NCBI RefSeq assembly: GCF_034424525.1 | Contig: NZ_CP139979.1 | Location: 2,939,001 to 3,003,000 of the forward strand | From: Sphingobium yanoikuyae | GTDB taxonomy: Bacteria; Pseudomonadota; Alphaproteobacteria; Sphingomonadales; Sphingomonadaceae | Direction of reading: 5' to 3' | DNA: 64,000 nt | Position numbers and translations under genes: made by a program | Part shown: positions 54,855 through 63,950 of the stretch, piece by piece | Numbering within the stretch: position 1 is the stretch's first letter | Layout of the letters: every line of letters begins with the position of its first letter | The notes under the pieces: generated by a model | Databases searched by the model: none | What the model saw: the letters and a program-made list of their open reading frames with translations, nothing else | What the model was told of the DNA's origin: nothing

Positions 54855-55804
54855 CGGGCAACCTCATCCAGGAAACGGTCGATCCGCCCCAGCGCATCGA
54901 GCCGCACCGGGTCGAGCTCGCGCAAAATTTCATGCGCGGCCTCGCGCCCATAGACATGCAGGCGGGCATCGGGCAAGCGCGCCGCGATCCGCCGGATCGC
55001 CGGCGTCGCCACCAGCCGGTCGCAACTGGCCGCCAGGACCAGGGTCGGCACCGCGATTCGCTCCGGCCCGTTTCCCGCCTCCAAGGCGCGAGTCGACTCG
55101 AGCGCCAGCCGCACCCAGTTCCAGCTCGGCGGCCCCAGCGCGATGTCCCGGCTATGGTCCCGCCACCAGATTTCATCGGCGTAGCGATCGGGATCATGGG
55201 TCAGCCGCTTCTGTCGCATCTGGCGCTGCCGCTCGCTCTCTTCCTTCTGCGTCCAGGCCCGCTTTTCCCCCTGGCCGATCGCACACATGAAATTGGCGAT
55301 CGCCACCGCCAGCCAGCGCGGCAGCGGGGCCGTATGCAGCCCCAGCATCGGCGCCACCGCAACGGCCGCATCGGGCTTCGGCAGCCCCTCTGCCAGCGCC
55401 CGCAGCAGCATATGCCCGCCCATGCTGTGGCCCAGCATGACCGTCGGGCCACTGCTCTCCGCGCGCCAATCATTTGAAAGCGCGCGCAAATCGTCAATCC
55501 ACCGGGCGAAGTCGTCGATATGGCCGCACAGCGGATCATCGGTCAGCCGGCCCGACCCGCCCTGCCCGCGCCAGTCGAAGCTGGTCACAGCCCAGCCCCG
55601 CTGCGCCCAGTGGTGGATCACCTCCAGATATTTCTCGATCATGTCGCCACGACCGTTGAGGATCAGCATCCGGCCACGGGTGCCAGCGCCCAGCCGATAG
55701 CGGCGGATCGGCCAACAGTCGGAGGCCTGCCAATAATCGAGCTGGCCACCCATCGGCCAGGCGCGACGGTCAAGGGCGGGCGACGGGAAGATCGGCGAAT
55801 CCAT
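54851..55804 (-). CDS. Alpha/beta hydrolase, lysophospholipase-like
   Basis: A 317-residue serine hydrolase with the nucleophile elbow GHSMGG (S127) and the FDWRGQGGSG segment typical of monoglyceride lipase and lysophospholipase L2-like enzymes. The acidic and histidine residues should lie near 247-275 (CDRL and YGREAAHEI). Substrate is unknown. It is the first gene of a coupled pair with the FAD oxidoreductase. Confidence 0.88.
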   Translation of the reverse strand: MDSPIFPSPALDRRAWPMGGQLDYWQASDCWPIRRYRLGAGTRGRMLILNGRGDMIEKYLEVIHHWAQRGWAVTSFDWRGQGGSGRLTDDPLCGHIDDFARWIDDLRALSNDWRAESSGPTVMLGHSMGGHMLLRALAEGLPKPDAAVAVAPMLGLHTAPLPRWLAVAIANFMCAIGQGEKRAWTQKEESERQRQMRQKRLTHDPDRYADEIWWRDHSRDIALGPPSWNWVRLALESTRALEAGNGPERIAVPTLVLAASCDRLVATPAIRRIAARLPDARLHVYGREAAHEILRELDPVRLDALGRIDRFLDEVAR

Positions 55805-55853
55805 GGGCCATGGTTACGGTTTGGTAAGCCATATGGTCTAGTGCCTGACCCTC

Positions 55854-56327
55854 ATGTTGGGGGAATATTTCAGACTGGCGCTGATCGCCGCACTGGGCAT
55901 TCTGCTGATCGCAGCCGCGATCACGGACCTGCGCGCGCGCATCATCTCCAACCGGCTGAACCTGGGTGTCGCCGCCCTGGCGCCACTATGGTGGATCGCC
56001 TGCGGCTTGCCGCTCTGGCCGGGCATGGCGGTGCAGTTGCTGGTCGGCCTGCTGGTCTTCGTCCTGTTCGCCGCGCTGTTCGCGTTCGGCATGATGGGCG
56101 GGGGCGATGTGAAGCTGCTCGGCGCGCTGGCGCTGTGGTTTCCGTGGCAGGCGGTGCTGACCCTGTTGACGCTGATGGCGATTCTGGGCGGCGCCGTGAC
56201 GATCGTCACGGTGATCCACCACCGCCTCCGCCGGAAGCAGGGCCCACCCGAAATACCCTACGGCGTAGCCATATCGATCGCCGCCCTTTGGTTACTTGGC
56301 GAACGATATCTTAACCAATTTGCGTGA
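55854..56327 (+). CDS. cpaA: Prepilin peptidase CpaA (A24 family)
   Basis: A 157-residue polytopic aspartic peptidase that processes Flp prepilins. The two catalytic aspartates are D25 (AAITDLRARIISN) and D85 in GGGDVKLLGA. The protein lacks the N-methylation domain of larger type IV peptidases, as expected for CpaA/TadV. It opens the Tad pilus cluster. Confidence 0.93.
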   Translation: MLGEYFRLALIAALGILLIAAAITDLRARIISNRLNLGVAALAPLWWIACGLPLWPGMAVQLLVGLLVFVLFAALFAFGMMGGGDVKLLGALALWFPWQAVLTLLTLMAILGGAVTIVTVIHHRLRRKQGPPEIPYGVAISIAALWLLGERYLNQFA

Positions 56328-56378
56328 TGATTGGGCCCCTGGGGGCAGGCCGCCCATTTGAGAAAGGCGAGTTTCGTC

Positions 56379-57392
56379 ATGGATGCTAAGAAGATCGTGC
56401 TGCTGGTGGGGGCGCTAATCATAGCGGTCACTACAGCCTTGCTTGCGCGCAGCATGCTGAGTTCTTCATCTACGCCGCAGGTGAACGCGGCCGCAATGCC
56501 GAACGAGGCGGACCAGCCGCATGTTCTGGTGGCGACCAAGGCCCTGCCGGTGGGGACCATCCTGGACGCGGAAAGCTTCCGCTTCCAGCCCTGGCCCAAG
56601 GATCTGATCGAGGCCGCCTATTATCTCAAGGGCCAGGCCGATCCGCTCAAGCTTGCAGGCAGCGTCGTGCGCAACGCGATCACCGCCGGCCAGCCGCTGA
56701 CCCAGGGCGCCGTCATCCGTCCGGGTGACCGCGGCTTCCTGGCCGCCGCGCTCGGCCCCGGCATGCGCGCCGTCACCGTGCCGGTCTCGGCCCAGAATGC
56801 GGTTGCCGGCTTCGTCTTCCCTGGCGACCGCATCGACCTGGTGCTGACCCAGACGGTTTCCGGCGGCGGCGATGGCGCCCCGCTCAAGGTTTCGGAAACG
56901 ATCCTGCGCAACCTGCGCGTGCTCGCCACCGACCAGCGGACCGACGCCATGGGCCCCGATGGCAAGCCCGTCGTCCAGACCTATTCCAACGTCACGGTCG
57001 AAGTGACGCCCAAGATTGCCGAAAAGCTCGCCGTGTCGCAGACCATCGGCTCGCTGTCGCTGTCGCTGCGCTCGATCGCCGACACCGCATCGGACCTTGA
57101 CGCGGCCATTGCCGGTTCCGACGTCGACCTGCCCGATGGCACCAATCCGGGTTCGGAAAAGTCGATCATTGCCAAGATCGCGGCCCGCCCGGTCGATCGC
57201 GGTTCCACCTATTCCACGGGCGCCGACGTGTCGCGCTACCAGCGCAGCAGCGTCCCGGCCAAGCCTGATGCCGGCATGCCCGCCATGGCAGCACCCGGTG
57301 GCGCACCGGTCGGCACGGCCGTCTTCAAGGGGCCGACCGTCCGCATTGCCCGCGGCACCAATGTGACCGAAGTTCCGGTCGGGGGGAAGTAA
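56379..57392 (+). CDS. cpaB: Flp pilus assembly protein CpaB/RcpC
   Basis: A 337-residue periplasmic protein with an N-terminal membrane anchor (about 5-25), a SAF-type domain (about 50-115, VLVATKALPVGTIL) and a C-terminal CpaB domain. It is thought to help the secretin channel. The ATG at 56379 matches homologues (MDAKKIVLLVGALI). The C-terminal 60 residues are low in complexity. Confidence 0.92.
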   Translation: MDAKKIVLLVGALIIAVTTALLARSMLSSSSTPQVNAAAMPNEADQPHVLVATKALPVGTILDAESFRFQPWPKDLIEAAYYLKGQADPLKLAGSVVRNAITAGQPLTQGAVIRPGDRGFLAAALGPGMRAVTVPVSAQNAVAGFVFPGDRIDLVLTQTVSGGGDGAPLKVSETILRNLRVLATDQRTDAMGPDGKPVVQTYSNVTVEVTPKIAEKLAVSQTIGSLSLSLRSIADTASDLDAAIAGSDVDLPDGTNPGSEKSIIAKIAARPVDRGSTYSTGADVSRYQRSSVPAKPDAGMPAMAAPGGAPVGTAVFKGPTVRIARGTNVTEVPVGGK

Positions 57393-57393
57393 G

Positions 57394-58917
57394 ATGAACG
57401 CTTACCAGATGCTCGCGCGGCACAAGGCGGCCCGTCCGCTCGCCGCCCCGGCGATCGCGCTTGGCCTGGCGCTTGCCATGGTCGCCGCGCCGACCACGGC
57501 GCTCAACGCCGCCCCCGCAGCCGATCAGGACAATGCGATCCTGATGTCGGTCGGCGGCAGCAAGGTCGTCAACCTGCCGGCCAAGATGTCGGACGTCGTC
57601 ATCGCCAACCCCGACGTTGTCGATGTCCATGTCCGGACCAATAACCAGCTCTATCTGATCGCCAAAAAGCCGGGCGAAACCACCGTCTTCGTGACGGCCG
57701 GCAATGGCAAAGTGCTGTTTTCCGGCACGGTTCGGGTCGGCAACAACCTGACCACCATCGACGACATGCTGCGCCTGGCGATGCCGGGTGCCAATATCGC
57801 CGTCAACAAGATGAACGGCATGGTACTGCTGACCGGGACGATAAAGGCGCCCGAGGACGCGGCCGAAGCCGAACGCCTGACCCAGGCCTTCGTCGGCAAG
57901 GACGTGACCGTGGTCAGCCGCCTGCTGATGGCGACCCCGCTTCAGGTCATGCTGCAGGTCAAGATCGCCGAAGTCAGCAAGGATGTCGGCCACAAGATCG
58001 GCACCAACTTCACCAGCCAGGACAATAGTGGCGGTAAATTGGGCGGCGTCATCGGTGGCGGCAGCCGTGATTTCGCCAGCTATGATTCGGCCAACAACAG
58101 CTGGTCGTTCACGACTCCCGTCGATGGCTCCTACAGCCTTGGCGGCGTTGCCCGCCTGTTCGGCATGGACATTGCCGGTGCGCTCGACCTCGCAGAATCC
58201 AGCGGCCTGGCCAGTACCCTGGCCCAGCCGAACCTGACCGCCCTGTCGGGCGAAACCGCCAGCTTCCTGGCCGGTGGCGAATATCCCTATACGGTCAATA
58301 ACGGCCCCTCGTCGGGCAACAGCATCCAGTTCAAGCAATATGGCGTGCAACTGGCCTTCACCCCGACGGTTCTTGCCGACGGTCGCATCTCGCTGCGCGT
58401 CCGCCCGACCGTGTCGAGCCTCGACTTCAGCGTCAGCAGTTCGGTGCCCGCACTCAAGAGCCGTACCGCCGAAACCACCGTCGAACTGGGTTCAGGCCAG
58501 GCCTTCATGATCGCCGGCCTGCTCAACAATGAAGCCGCCAACAACGTCAACAAGGTGCCGGGCCTGGGCAATGTCCCGATCCTGGGCAGCCTGTTCAAGT
58601 CGCGCAGCTTCCAGCGTAACGAGACCGAGTTGGTGATCGTCGTGACCCCCTATCTGGTGAAGCCGGTCAACGCGTCCGACATTCGCCTGCCAACCGATGG
58701 CTTCCGCAACGCCAATGTCGGCCAGGGCCTGTTCCTGCAGCAGATGCATGACGGCGTCAGCGGAGCGCAGCCAAATATGCCGACCCGCGCACCCGGTTCG
58801 CCCGTGGCGCCCACGCCCGGCCCGCAGGCATCGATCGCGGCGCCCGCGCTGGCCGCCCGCGACGAAGATCGCTCGTCCGGCAAGTCGGGCGGCGCGACCC
58901 CCGGCTTCAGTTTCTGA
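57394..58917 (+). CDS. cpaC: Tad pilus outer membrane secretin CpaC/RcpA
   Basis: A 507-residue secretin: a signal peptide ending near ALNA (about 35), a pilus N domain (about 45-130), a BON-like region and the secretin core (about 230-425, with VKIAEVSKDV before it and the VPGLGNVPILGSLFKS beta motif). It forms the outer membrane pore for the Flp pilus. It begins one base after cpaB ends. The tail is Pro/Ala-rich. Confidence 0.94.
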   Translation: MNAYQMLARHKAARPLAAPAIALGLALAMVAAPTTALNAAPAADQDNAILMSVGGSKVVNLPAKMSDVVIANPDVVDVHVRTNNQLYLIAKKPGETTVFVTAGNGKVLFSGTVRVGNNLTTIDDMLRLAMPGANIAVNKMNGMVLLTGTIKAPEDAAEAERLTQAFVGKDVTVVSRLLMATPLQVMLQVKIAEVSKDVGHKIGTNFTSQDNSGGKLGGVIGGGSRDFASYDSANNSWSFTTPVDGSYSLGGVARLFGMDIAGALDLAESSGLASTLAQPNLTALSGETASFLAGGEYPYTVNNGPSSGNSIQFKQYGVQLAFTPTVLADGRISLRVRPTVSSLDFSVSSSVPALKSRTAETTVELGSGQAFMIAGLLNNEAANNVNKVPGLGNVPILGSLFKSRSFQRNETELVIVVTPYLVKPVNASDIRLPTDGFRNANVGQGLFLQQMHDGVSGAQPNMPTRAPGSPVAPTPGPQASIAAPALAARDEDRSSGKSGGATPGFSF

Positions 58918-58933
58918 CGGAAGGACGAAAGAC

Positions 58934-59587
58934 ATGACTTCCACCTCCCGCAAGACCCTCGTCCGCCTCGGCGCCATCGCCCTGCTGGCGCTGCCATTGG
59001 CGGCCTGCTCGACCGACAGCGTCAATCGCGGCGTGGACTCGGTCCATCAGCCGGTCGTCAGCTATGCCAGCTACACGTTCGACGTGCAGGCCGGCGGCGC
59101 TCGCCTCGCGCCCGCCGAAGCCGCGCGCCTCGACGACTGGTTTGCCACGATCAAGCTTGGCTATGGCGACCAGGTCGCGATCGTCACTGACGCCGGCTAT
59201 TACAGCCCCGATCTTGGCGAAGACATCGCCAATGTCGTCGCCCGCCATGGCATGCTGCTCGGCCAGGACAGTTCGGCCGCCGCCGGCTCCGCGCCCGAGG
59301 GCACCATCCGTCTGGTCGTCCGCCGCACCACCGCGTCGGTTCCCGGCTGCCCCGACTGGTCGAACAAGGCCGAAACGCCGATGAGCCTGGGCGCGTCGTC
59401 CAATTTCGGCTGCGGCGTGAACAGCAATCTGGCGGCAATGGTTGCCGATCCCGAAGATCTGGTTCGTGGCCAGAGCACGGACAGCGAATTGCGCACCGCG
59501 ACCTCGAACCGCGCCATTTCCACCTATCGCGACAAGGCGCCGACCGGCTCGGGCGACCTCAAGCAGCTCTCGAACGGAGGCCAGTAA
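58934..59587 (+). CDS. cpaD: Tad pilus lipoprotein CpaD
   Basis: A 217-residue lipoprotein with signal ALLALPLAAC (lipidated Cys near 25) and the CpaD domain, including PGCPDWS and FGCGVNSNLAAMVADPEDL towards the end. It is probably a pilotin-like partner of CpaC. It starts 16 bases after cpaC. Confidence 0.92.
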   Translation: MTSTSRKTLVRLGAIALLALPLAACSTDSVNRGVDSVHQPVVSYASYTFDVQAGGARLAPAEAARLDDWFATIKLGYGDQVAIVTDAGYYSPDLGEDIANVVARHGMLLGQDSSAAAGSAPEGTIRLVVRRTTASVPGCPDWSNKAETPMSLGASSNFGCGVNSNLAAMVADPEDLVRGQSTDSELRTATSNRAISTYRDKAPTGSGDLKQLSNGGQ

Positions 59588-59588
59588 G

Positions 59589-60884
59589 ATGAACGCACCC
59601 TGGAAACATGGTTCCGTGGGCCAGCGCGACCCCTTCCACGCCTTCGTCTGCGACGACCACAGCTTCGACCTGCTCCGTGCGGTCGCCTCCGAAATGGGCT
59701 GGGCACCGGAAAAGGTGAACAAGGGCGGCATGCGCAACGCGGTGCAGAGCCTGTCGATCACCGCCAGCCCGCAGATCCTGTTCGTCGACATGTCGGAAAG
59801 CGGCGATCCGCTGAACGACATCAACAGCCTCGCCGAAGTGTGCGAACCCGGCACCGTCGTGATCGCGGCGGGCCAGGTCAATGACGTGCGCCTTTATCGT
59901 GATCTGGTCGCCAGCGGCATCCAGGACTATCTGCTCAAGCCCTTCGGCGCAGACCAGTTGCGCGACGCACTGGCCCAGGCCCAGGCCGTCTTCCTCGCCC
60001 CGCGCGACGCCGGGCCGGAACGCCCGCACATGACGGTTGCCGTCGTCGGCACCCGTGGTGGCGTCGGCGCATCCAGCATGGCAACATCGCTCGCCTGGAT
60101 GCTGAGCGAGAAGAAGAAGCGCCCGACCGCGCTGCTCGATCTCGACATCCATTTCGGCACCAATGCGCTGGCGATGGATCTGGAACCGGGCCGTGGCCTG
60201 ACCGACGCGATCGAGAATCCCAGCCGCATCGACGGCCTGTTCATCGAGCGCGCCATGGTCCGCGCCAGCGACATGCTGGCCATCCTGTCGGCCGAAGCGC
60301 CGATCAACCAGCCGATGATGACCGACGGCGGCGCCTTCTACCAGTTGCTGGAGGAGTTCCGTCAGGCGTTCGAATGCAGCATCATCGATCTGCCGCGCAA
60401 CATGCTGATCCAGCACACACACCTGATGACCGACGTCAATGTCGCGGTGGTGGTGACCGAACTCAGCCTGGCGGCGGCGCGCGACACGATCCGCATCCTG
60501 TCCTGGCTCAAGTCGAATGCACCGCAGGCCCGCATCCTGGTGGTCGCCAATCGCGTCCATCCCGGCGCGCCGGAAATCAGCCGCAAGGATTTCGAACAGT
60601 CGATCGAACGCAAGGTCGATGTGATCGTGCCGTTCGACCTGCGCATCGCGGCCCAGGCCGCCAAGCTCGGCAAGACGCTGGCCGAAACCGCCAAGGGCAG
60701 CAAGGTCGGCGCCGCCTGCACCGCCATGATGGACGAAGTTCTGGGTCTGGCCGGCGATGAAGCCGATAATCCGGGCGCCAAGTCGACAGCCAGGAAGGGA
60801 GATTCCCTGCTCGGCAAGATCGGCGATTTCAAGAGCATGATCCCGTCGCGCCGCAAGGACAAGGCGACGGCACTGGAAGGCTGA
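59589..60884 (+). CDS. cpaE: Pilus assembly ATPase-like protein CpaE/TadZ
   Basis: A 431-residue protein with an N-terminal atypical receiver domain (about 15-130) and a MinD/ParA-like domain (about 147-400). The deviant Walker A reads GTRGGVGAS (154-162), without the usual GKT lysine. DLDIHFG follows as the Walker A' segment. TadZ proteins localise the Tad machinery at the cell pole. The gene is followed directly by tadB, where cpaF is usually found. Confidence 0.92.
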   Translation: MNAPWKHGSVGQRDPFHAFVCDDHSFDLLRAVASEMGWAPEKVNKGGMRNAVQSLSITASPQILFVDMSESGDPLNDINSLAEVCEPGTVVIAAGQVNDVRLYRDLVASGIQDYLLKPFGADQLRDALAQAQAVFLAPRDAGPERPHMTVAVVGTRGGVGASSMATSLAWMLSEKKKRPTALLDLDIHFGTNALAMDLEPGRGLTDAIENPSRIDGLFIERAMVRASDMLAILSAEAPINQPMMTDGGAFYQLLEEFRQAFECSIIDLPRNMLIQHTHLMTDVNVAVVVTELSLAAARDTIRILSWLKSNAPQARILVVANRVHPGAPEISRKDFEQSIERKVDVIVPFDLRIAAQAAKLGKTLAETAKGSKVGAACTAMMDEVLGLAGDEADNPGAKSTARKGDSLLGKIGDFKSMIPSRRKDKATALEG

Positions 60885-60946
60885 CGCGCGGGCCGCTTCA
60901 GGGCGGCCCCGCACAGCCATATTCACGCACGGGGAACGGGCGAACA

Positions 60947-61945
60947 ATGGACGGCAATTTCCTTCTGATCTTGGTGCTGGTCGCGACCATGCTTGGCCTG
61001 GTCGTGGTCGCCTTTGCCGGCCCCTCGCCCGACAAGGCGCAGAAACGCCGGGTCGCCCTGATCCGGGGCCGTCACAGCGATTCCACCGAGGCGATGATGG
61101 AAGCGCGCATGCGCAAGGCCATCTCCACTCGGGCGACCGGCAACGAAGCCAAGATGCTGGTCTCGCTGATCCCCAATCCGGAGAATCTGGCCAAGCGCAT
61201 CCGCATGACCGGCAAGAAATGGACGCTCAGCCAATATATGACGTCCTGCGCAGTGGTCTTTCTGCTAACCACCCTGCTGCTTCTGATGCGCGGCTTCCCC
61301 TTCCTGCTGGCCCTGATGGTCGGGCTGGCGGCAGGCCTTGCCTTGCCGCATCTGTGGGTTGGCCGCCTGATCAACAAGCGGATCCATCAATTCAACGCCA
61401 AGTTCCCCGATGCGCTGGAACTGCTGACCCGCGGCCTGCGCTCGGGTCTGCCGGTCGGCGAGACGCTGGGCATCGTGTCGAGCGAAATCCCCGGACCGGT
61501 CGGTGAGGAGTTCAAGCTGATCACCGAACGGATCAAGATCGGCAAGAGCATGGACCAGGCGCTGCAGGAAACCGCAGATCGCCTCGGCACGCCGGAATTC
61601 CAGTTTTTCGTCATCACCCTGGCGATCCAGCGCGAAACCGGCGGCAACCTCGCCGAAACGCTGCAGAACCTTGCCACCGTGCTGCGCCAGCGCGCCCAGA
61701 TGAAGCTCAAGATCCGCGCCATGTCGTCGGAATCCAAGGCGTCGGCCTATATCATCGGCGTCCTGCCTTTCCTCGTGTTCGGCATGATCTGCTACATCAA
61801 CTTTGGCTATATGAGCCCCTTCTTCACCCCCGATCCGGCGGGCATTTTCGGGCTCTCGACCATGCAGGTCGTCGGCATTGGCGGCATGTGCTGGATGGCC
61901 ATCGGCGCCTTCATCATGGCCCAGATGATCAACTTCGAGATTTGA
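60947..61945 (+). CDS. tadB: Tad pilus inner membrane platform protein TadB
   Basis: A 332-residue type II secretion F-family protein with transmembrane segments near 3-22, about 100-137, 265-284 and 300-325. The F domain (about 145-270, FPDALELLTRGLRSGLPVGE) is conserved. It should form the inner membrane platform with TadC. It lies 62 bases after cpaE. Confidence 0.93.
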   Translation: MDGNFLLILVLVATMLGLVVVAFAGPSPDKAQKRRVALIRGRHSDSTEAMMEARMRKAISTRATGNEAKMLVSLIPNPENLAKRIRMTGKKWTLSQYMTSCAVVFLLTTLLLLMRGFPFLLALMVGLAAGLALPHLWVGRLINKRIHQFNAKFPDALELLTRGLRSGLPVGETLGIVSSEIPGPVGEEFKLITERIKIGKSMDQALQETADRLGTPEFQFFVITLAIQRETGGNLAETLQNLATVLRQRAQMKLKIRAMSSESKASAYIIGVLPFLVFGMICYINFGYMSPFFTPDPAGIFGLSTMQVVGIGGMCWMAIGAFIMAQMINFEI

Positions 61946-61963
61946 CGGGGAACGGATAGAGAT

Positions 61964-62953
61964 ATGGACGCCCCTACCCCCACCGGCACCCTGTTCGGCA
62001 TGACCGCGACCGATTTCGGGACGCTGCTTGCCGCGCTGGCCACGCTTGCCACCCTCTACGCGCTCTATGCCGTGATGACGGTGCGCGATCCGATGGCCAA
62101 GCGGGTCAAGGCGCTCAACGAACGCCGCGAACAGCTCAAGGCCGGCATCACCGCCTCGACCGCCAAGCGCCGCGCCAAGCTGGTCAACAAGAACCAGACG
62201 ACCGACCAGATGCGGTCCTTCCTGACCAGCCTCAAGGTGCTGCAGGATGACCAGCTCAAGGACGCGCAGATTCGCCTGGCCCAGGCCGGCATCCGGTCCA
62301 AGGACTGGGCCGTCGCCGTCATCTTCGGCCGCATGATCATGCCGATCCTGATCGGCGGCACTGCTGCGATCCTGCTTTATGCCGTGGGCATCTATCCCGA
62401 ATGGGGCGGCGCCAAGCGCTTCATGGCCTTCGCCGGCGCACTGCTGCTCGCCTACAAGGCCCCCGACCTCTTCATCGACAACAAGATCGCCAAGCGCTCC
62501 GCCGCGATCCGCAAGGGCCTGCCCGACGCGCTCGACCTGCTGGTCATCTGCGCCGAGGCCGGTCTGACCGTCGATGCCGCCTTCAGCCGCGTCGCCCGCG
62601 AACTGGGCCGCGCCTATCCCGAACTGGGCGACGAGTTCCAGTTGACGGCGATCGAGCTCAGCTTCCTTACCGAACGCCGCATGGCGTTTGAAAACCTCGC
62701 CACGCGCGTGAAGCTGGACGCGGTCAAGGGCGTGGTCACGACCATGATCCAGACCGAGAAATATGGCACGCCGCTCGCCTCCGCGCTGCGCGTGCTGTCG
62801 GCCGAGTTCCGCCATGAACGCATGATGCGCGCCGAGGAAAAGGCCGCCCGTCTCCCCGCGATCATGACCGTGCCGCTGATTCTCTTCATCCTGCCGACCC
62901 TGTTCGTCGTCATCCTGGGTCCGGCCGCCTGCTCGATCAGCACGGCTTTCTAA
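61964..62953 (+). CDS. tadC: Tad pilus inner membrane platform protein TadC
   Basis: A 329-residue F-family protein, the second platform component. Transmembrane segments lie near 15-33, 115-135, 143-160 and 300-320. The F domain begins GLPDALDLLVICAEAGLTVD. It ends the pilus gene run; a terminator follows 16 bases after its stop. Confidence 0.93.
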   Translation: MDAPTPTGTLFGMTATDFGTLLAALATLATLYALYAVMTVRDPMAKRVKALNERREQLKAGITASTAKRRAKLVNKNQTTDQMRSFLTSLKVLQDDQLKDAQIRLAQAGIRSKDWAVAVIFGRMIMPILIGGTAAILLYAVGIYPEWGGAKRFMAFAGALLLAYKAPDLFIDNKIAKRSAAIRKGLPDALDLLVICAEAGLTVDAAFSRVARELGRAYPELGDEFQLTAIELSFLTERRMAFENLATRVKLDAVKGVVTTMIQTEKYGTPLASALRVLSAEFRHERMMRAEEKAARLPAIMTVPLILFILPTLFVVILGPAACSISTAF

Positions 62954-62969
62954 AAAAATTCAGACCAAG

Positions 62970-62999
62970 GAGGGGGCGCTGCCGTAGCGTCCCCTCTTT
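62970..62999 (+). terminator. Intrinsic terminator after tadC
   Basis: gagggggcgct (62970-62980) pairs with agcgtcccctc (62986-62996) through one G-T pair, loop of five, then ttt and a C/T-rich tail. Confidence 0.65.
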
Positions 63000-63087
63000 C
63001 CGTTTCCGTAAACTGCAAGCGAAGCGCTGGCGCGCCGCATTTTCCTCCCTTATTCTCACCCTCAACCCAAAAGGAGAGGATCGCATC

Positions 63088-63516
63088 ATGACCATCAAGA
63101 CCGGCGCTCGCGTCGCCATCGCCGCTCTGACCGCCTTCACCACCGCCCTGCCCGCTTATGCCGCCCAGCCCATCACCGGCCGCTGGTCGACCGTCGATGG
63201 CAAGGCGATCGTCCAGATCGCACCCTGCGGAAAGAGCATCTGCGGCAAGATCGAGAAGATCGTTAAGCCGACGCCCGGCCGCCCCCAGACCGACATCAAG
63301 AACCCCGATCCGGCGCTGCGCTCCAAGCCGCTGGTCGGCCTTGCCCTGCTGTCGGGCTTCAGCGATGCCGGCGATATCTGGAAGGGCACGATCTACGACC
63401 CGGAAAGCGGCAAGAGCTATACGTCCAAGGTCAGCCGCAATGGCGACGGCACGCTCAAGGTTCAGGGCTGCATCGCCTTCTTCTGCAAGACCCAGACCTG
63501 GACGCCGCTGCGCTGA
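63088..63516 (+). CDS. Secreted DUF2147 family protein
   Basis: A 142-residue exported protein. The signal peptide ends in ALPAYAA (about 26), and the mature part has the DUF2147 pattern: GRWSTVDGKAIVQI, CGKSICGKI, GTIYDPESGKSY and a C-terminal FCKTQTWTPL. It is a small periplasmic beta-barrel-like protein of unknown function. An AAGGAGAGG ribosome binding site precedes the start. A terminator follows. Confidence 0.9.
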   Translation: MTIKTGARVAIAALTAFTTALPAYAAQPITGRWSTVDGKAIVQIAPCGKSICGKIEKIVKPTPGRPQTDIKNPDPALRSKPLVGLALLSGFSDAGDIWKGTIYDPESGKSYTSKVSRNGDGTLKVQGCIAFFCKTQTWTPLR

Positions 63517-63540
63517 TCCCGCGCACAGCCTGGAAAACCG

Positions 63541-63564
63541 AAAGGGGCCAATGGCGCCCCTTTT
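63541..63564 (+). terminator. Intrinsic terminator after the DUF2147 gene
   Basis: aaaggggc (63541-63548) and gcccctttt (63556-63564) pair around a 7-base loop, ending in tttt. It could serve both this gene and the convergent regulator gene. Confidence 0.75.
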
Positions 63565-63583
63565 CCTGTCAGCAGTTTCCCGT

Positions 63584-63922
63584 TCAATCTCCGGCATGTT
63601 CCATCGGCGTGAAGCGCTGCGACCAGAGCGCACCATAGATCGCCATCCACTGCACCACCGGCCCCAGCCCCTTGGTCCGCGCCGCGAACCAGGTTTCGCG
63701 CCCCGTCCGCCGGGCCGTCACCAGACCGGCGCGCTTGAGCTTGCCCATATGGCGCGACACCATCGGTTGCGACACGCCGGCCACGGCAGTCAGCGCCACG
63801 ACATTCTGCTCCCCTTCGCGCACCAGATATTCCAGCAGGGCACGTCGCGTGCCGTCGGACAGCGCCTTGAAGAGTGAATCGCTGTTCGCTCCAAGATCGC
63901 CTCTGAATTTCACTTCCGTCAT
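63584..63922 (-). CDS. ArsR-family transcriptional regulator
   Basis: A 112-residue winged-helix regulator. ALSDGTRRALLEYL and the recognition helix VSQPMVSRHMGKLKRAGLV are typical of the ArsR/SmtB fold. No clear cysteine metal site is present. The form resembles regulators that sit ahead of SRPBCC or glyoxalase-like genes. The next gene lies beyond the window. An inverted repeat lies directly upstream. Confidence 0.88.
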   Translation of the reverse strand: MTEVKFRGDLGANSDSLFKALSDGTRRALLEYLVREGEQNVVALTAVAGVSQPMVSRHMGKLKRAGLVTARRTGRETWFAARTKGLGPVVQWMAIYGALWSQRFTPMEHAGD

Positions 63923-63930
63923 GCAAATTT

Positions 63931-63950
63931 CATAATCATCTGGTTATGAG
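63931..63950. promoter_or_regulatory. Inverted repeat upstream of the ArsR-family gene
   Basis: tcataa (63931-63936) and ttatga (63945-63950) form an inverted repeat 9-28 bases upstream of the start codon, in an AT-rich stretch. It is a candidate autoregulatory operator. Confidence 0.45.

Noticed and set aside
55805..55853. Possible CtrA site ahead of cpaA (ttac-n-gtaa)
   Set aside because: The half-sites do not match TTAA-N7-TTAA; evidence is too weak to list as a feature.
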